A DNA stretch of 64,000 nucleotides, taken from NCBI RefSeq assembly GCF_000591035.1, contig NC_022521.1, forward strand, positions 682,001 through 746,000, read 5' to 3'. Source of the stretch: Aeropyrum camini SY1 = JCM 12091 (GTDB lineage Archaea; Thermoproteota; Thermoprotei_A; Sulfolobales; Acidilobaceae). The translations under genes were made by a program, and so were the position numbers. Below, piece after piece: positions 62,834 to 64,000 of this stretch (the stretch's first letter is position 1; each line of letters starts with the position of its first letter). A model generated the notes under the pieces. The model was not told the DNA's origin. It did no database searches and saw only the letters and a list, made by a program, of their open reading frames with translations.

Positions 62834-64000
62834 TTACGCCTCCCCCTCTCCCCGGGTTGCCCTTCTCTTCGCCGCTATGGCTGCGGCGAGTATGAGTATG
62901 TAGGCCGCCTCCACCGGTATTATCGTGGCGGGTATTGGTTGGAGGGCGTTCTCGCTGACAAGGCCGAGGACGAGCCTCATTAGTATGTAGGGTGGGAGGG
63001 ATAGGGCGAGGTAGAGGGCGGCAGAGGCTATCGAGGCCCACCTGCTGTTTGAGAGTAGATATGCAGCCGCCAGTAGGGGTGTGAGGGCTGCTGATAGCGT
63101 CATGAGCTCCAACGTTGGCAGGCCTAGGGTGAGGGAGGGCGTCACCCCAAACCTCTCCATCAGGCTGAGCATGCCCAGGCTGAACCTGCCTGGCCAGTGC
63201 CAGTAGGCTATTGTGTAGGCGGCTGCCGTGGCGTAGGCCGCCGCCGCGGCCGCTGGCCAGCGTGGTAGCCGTTGTCTCGAGGCGTAGAAGCCGGCGAGCA
63301 CCGTGGCGGCGAGGAGGAGGACCGCAGGGGCTATCCTGGGGGGGCTCCAGGGTAGGCTGGTTGCGAGGACCTCGCCGGAGGCTCTGGCCACCGCTTCACC
63401 GCCGAGTATGAGGGGTATGATGGGTATGCCCGGGAGGAAGGCTAGGCCGTCGCTGGAGGGCCTCCACTCCACGCCCCCCGTAAGGAGGGTTGTCCACCCC
63501 GCCTCGGCCCGAGAGCCCTCTCGGAGGAGGGCTGATGCAGCCTCCACTCCGCCCTCTCTGAACTCCTCCAGCACCCTGAGGGCCGAGTCCATCCAGCCGG
63601 GGGCGGGCTGGTAGTGGTTGTTGTTGCCGCTGAAGGCGACTGCGACAGTGGCCCCGGCCTGCCTCAATGCCTCAACGGTGGCGGCTAGACCCTCTGTGGG
63701 GAAGTACTCGTCGTGGCCGGAGAAGAGTATGTAGAACGCCTTACCCTCTAGGAGGCCCTTGCTGGCTGCAAGCTTTATGTAGGAGAGGGGGTCTGAGGAT
63801 GAGAGCTTCTCAACCGTCTCCCCGTCGACCGGGGCGTCGGAGGGGCCTACGAGGTTCGCCAGCCCGCCCGACTGGATCATGCAGGATAGGCAGCCCGAGG
63901 CCACTATCGGTATGGCTAGCGTGACGCTGGGGTGTAGGGAGGCTACAGTGTAGCTGGTGAGGCCGCCCATGGAGACGCCCATAACCGCTATTCTACCTGG
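62834..64000 (-). CDS. Alpha/beta hydrolase fused to a membrane domain, 5' end outside window
   Basis: The frame is open to the window end, so the N-terminus is missing. Visible are AVMGVSMGGLTSYTVASLHP (nucleophile Ser in GVSMG), FYILFSGHDEYFPTEGLAA (Asp) and AFSGNNNHYQPAPGW (His), a complete triad of a dienelactone hydrolase/acyl-peptidase-like esterase. The last 190 residues hold about six hydrophobic segments, so the esterase domain is tethered to the membrane. The substrate is unknown; the fusion is unusual. Confidence 0.82.
   Translation of the reverse strand, partial: PGRIAVMGVSMGGLTSYTVASLHPSVTLAIPIVASGCLSCMIQSGGLANLVGPSDAPVDGETVEKLSSSDPLSYIKLAASKGLLEGKAFYILFSGHDEYFPTEGLAATVEALRQAGATVAVAFSGNNNHYQPAPGWMDSALRVLEEFREGGVEAASALLREGSRAEAGWTTLLTGGVEWRPSSDGLAFLPGIPIIPLILGGEAVARASGEVLATSLPWSPPRIAPAVLLLAATVLAGFYASRQRLPRWPAAAAAAYATAAAYTIAYWHWPGRFSLGMLSLMERFGVTPSLTLGLPTLELMTLSAALTPLLAAAYLLSNSRWASIASAALYLALSLPPYILMRLVLGLVSENALQPIPATIIPVEAAYILILAAAIAAKRRATRGEGEA

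Overview
The window looks like a chromosome segment of a hyperthermophilic crenarchaeon of the Desulfurococcales, most likely an Aeropyrum species. The reasons are archaeal-only or archaeal-type genes (Pop5/Rnp2, SBDS, Csa1/Csa3/Csa4/Csa5, archaeal signal peptidase, GlmU-like fusions), many TTG and GTG starts, TATA boxes about 27 bp upstream of starts (some apparently leaderless), G+C-rich AGG/GGG-rich codon use, and a CRISPR repeat of the type I associate with Aeropyrum. The species assignment is from memory, not from a search.

Layout. 0-5.4 kb: RNA and ribosome maintenance genes (SPOUT-like methylase fragment, radical SAM protein, RNase P subunit Rnp2, TGS-domain GTPase, SBDS) with a C/D box sRNA candidate between them, then a metallophosphoesterase broken by an in-frame TGA. 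5.5-11.4 kb: a cell-surface block with signal peptidase I, a frameshifted surface protein, a small secreted beta-rich protein, two membrane proteins, a flippase and a small two-helix membrane protein. 11.5-15.9 kb: sulfate activation (APS kinase, RHH protein, TauE-like permease with an internal 66-bp duplication, ATP sulfurylase, phosphodiesterase). 16.0-25.3 kb: a strongly A+T-rich glycan island with seven minus-strand genes, mostly coupled by ATGA overlaps, flanked by long gene-free A+T-rich stretches. 25.3-29.7 kb: amino-sugar nucleotide synthesis (GlmU-like enzyme, GlmS, second GlmU-like paralog). 29.8-31.9 kb: MOSC protein and acyl-CoA dehydrogenase. 32-39.3 kb: a giant secreted subtilase and a coiled-coil membrane stalk protein, flanked by a complete VapBC pair and a VapB with a wrecked VapC. 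39.2-42.5 kb: membrane proteins and a coiled-coil nuclease-like protein. 42.6-45.0 kb: cystathionine beta-synthase-like and gamma-lyase/synthase-like genes.

45.0-57.9 kb is a complete type I-A CRISPR-Cas locus. All cas genes lie on the minus strand: csa1-cas1-cas2-cas4-csa3, then csa5-cas7-cas5-cas3'-cas3''-cas8a2-cas6. A leader and a 34-repeat array run the other way. A 12-bp motif next to a TATA box is shared by the csa5 promoter and the csa1/leader region. 58.4-62.1 kb carries a large anchored surface protein and a CARF-HEPN Csx1-type RNase with no Cas10 in the window. A decayed IS607-like element, a small ORF and an alpha/beta hydrolase with a membrane domain, cut by the window end, close the segment.
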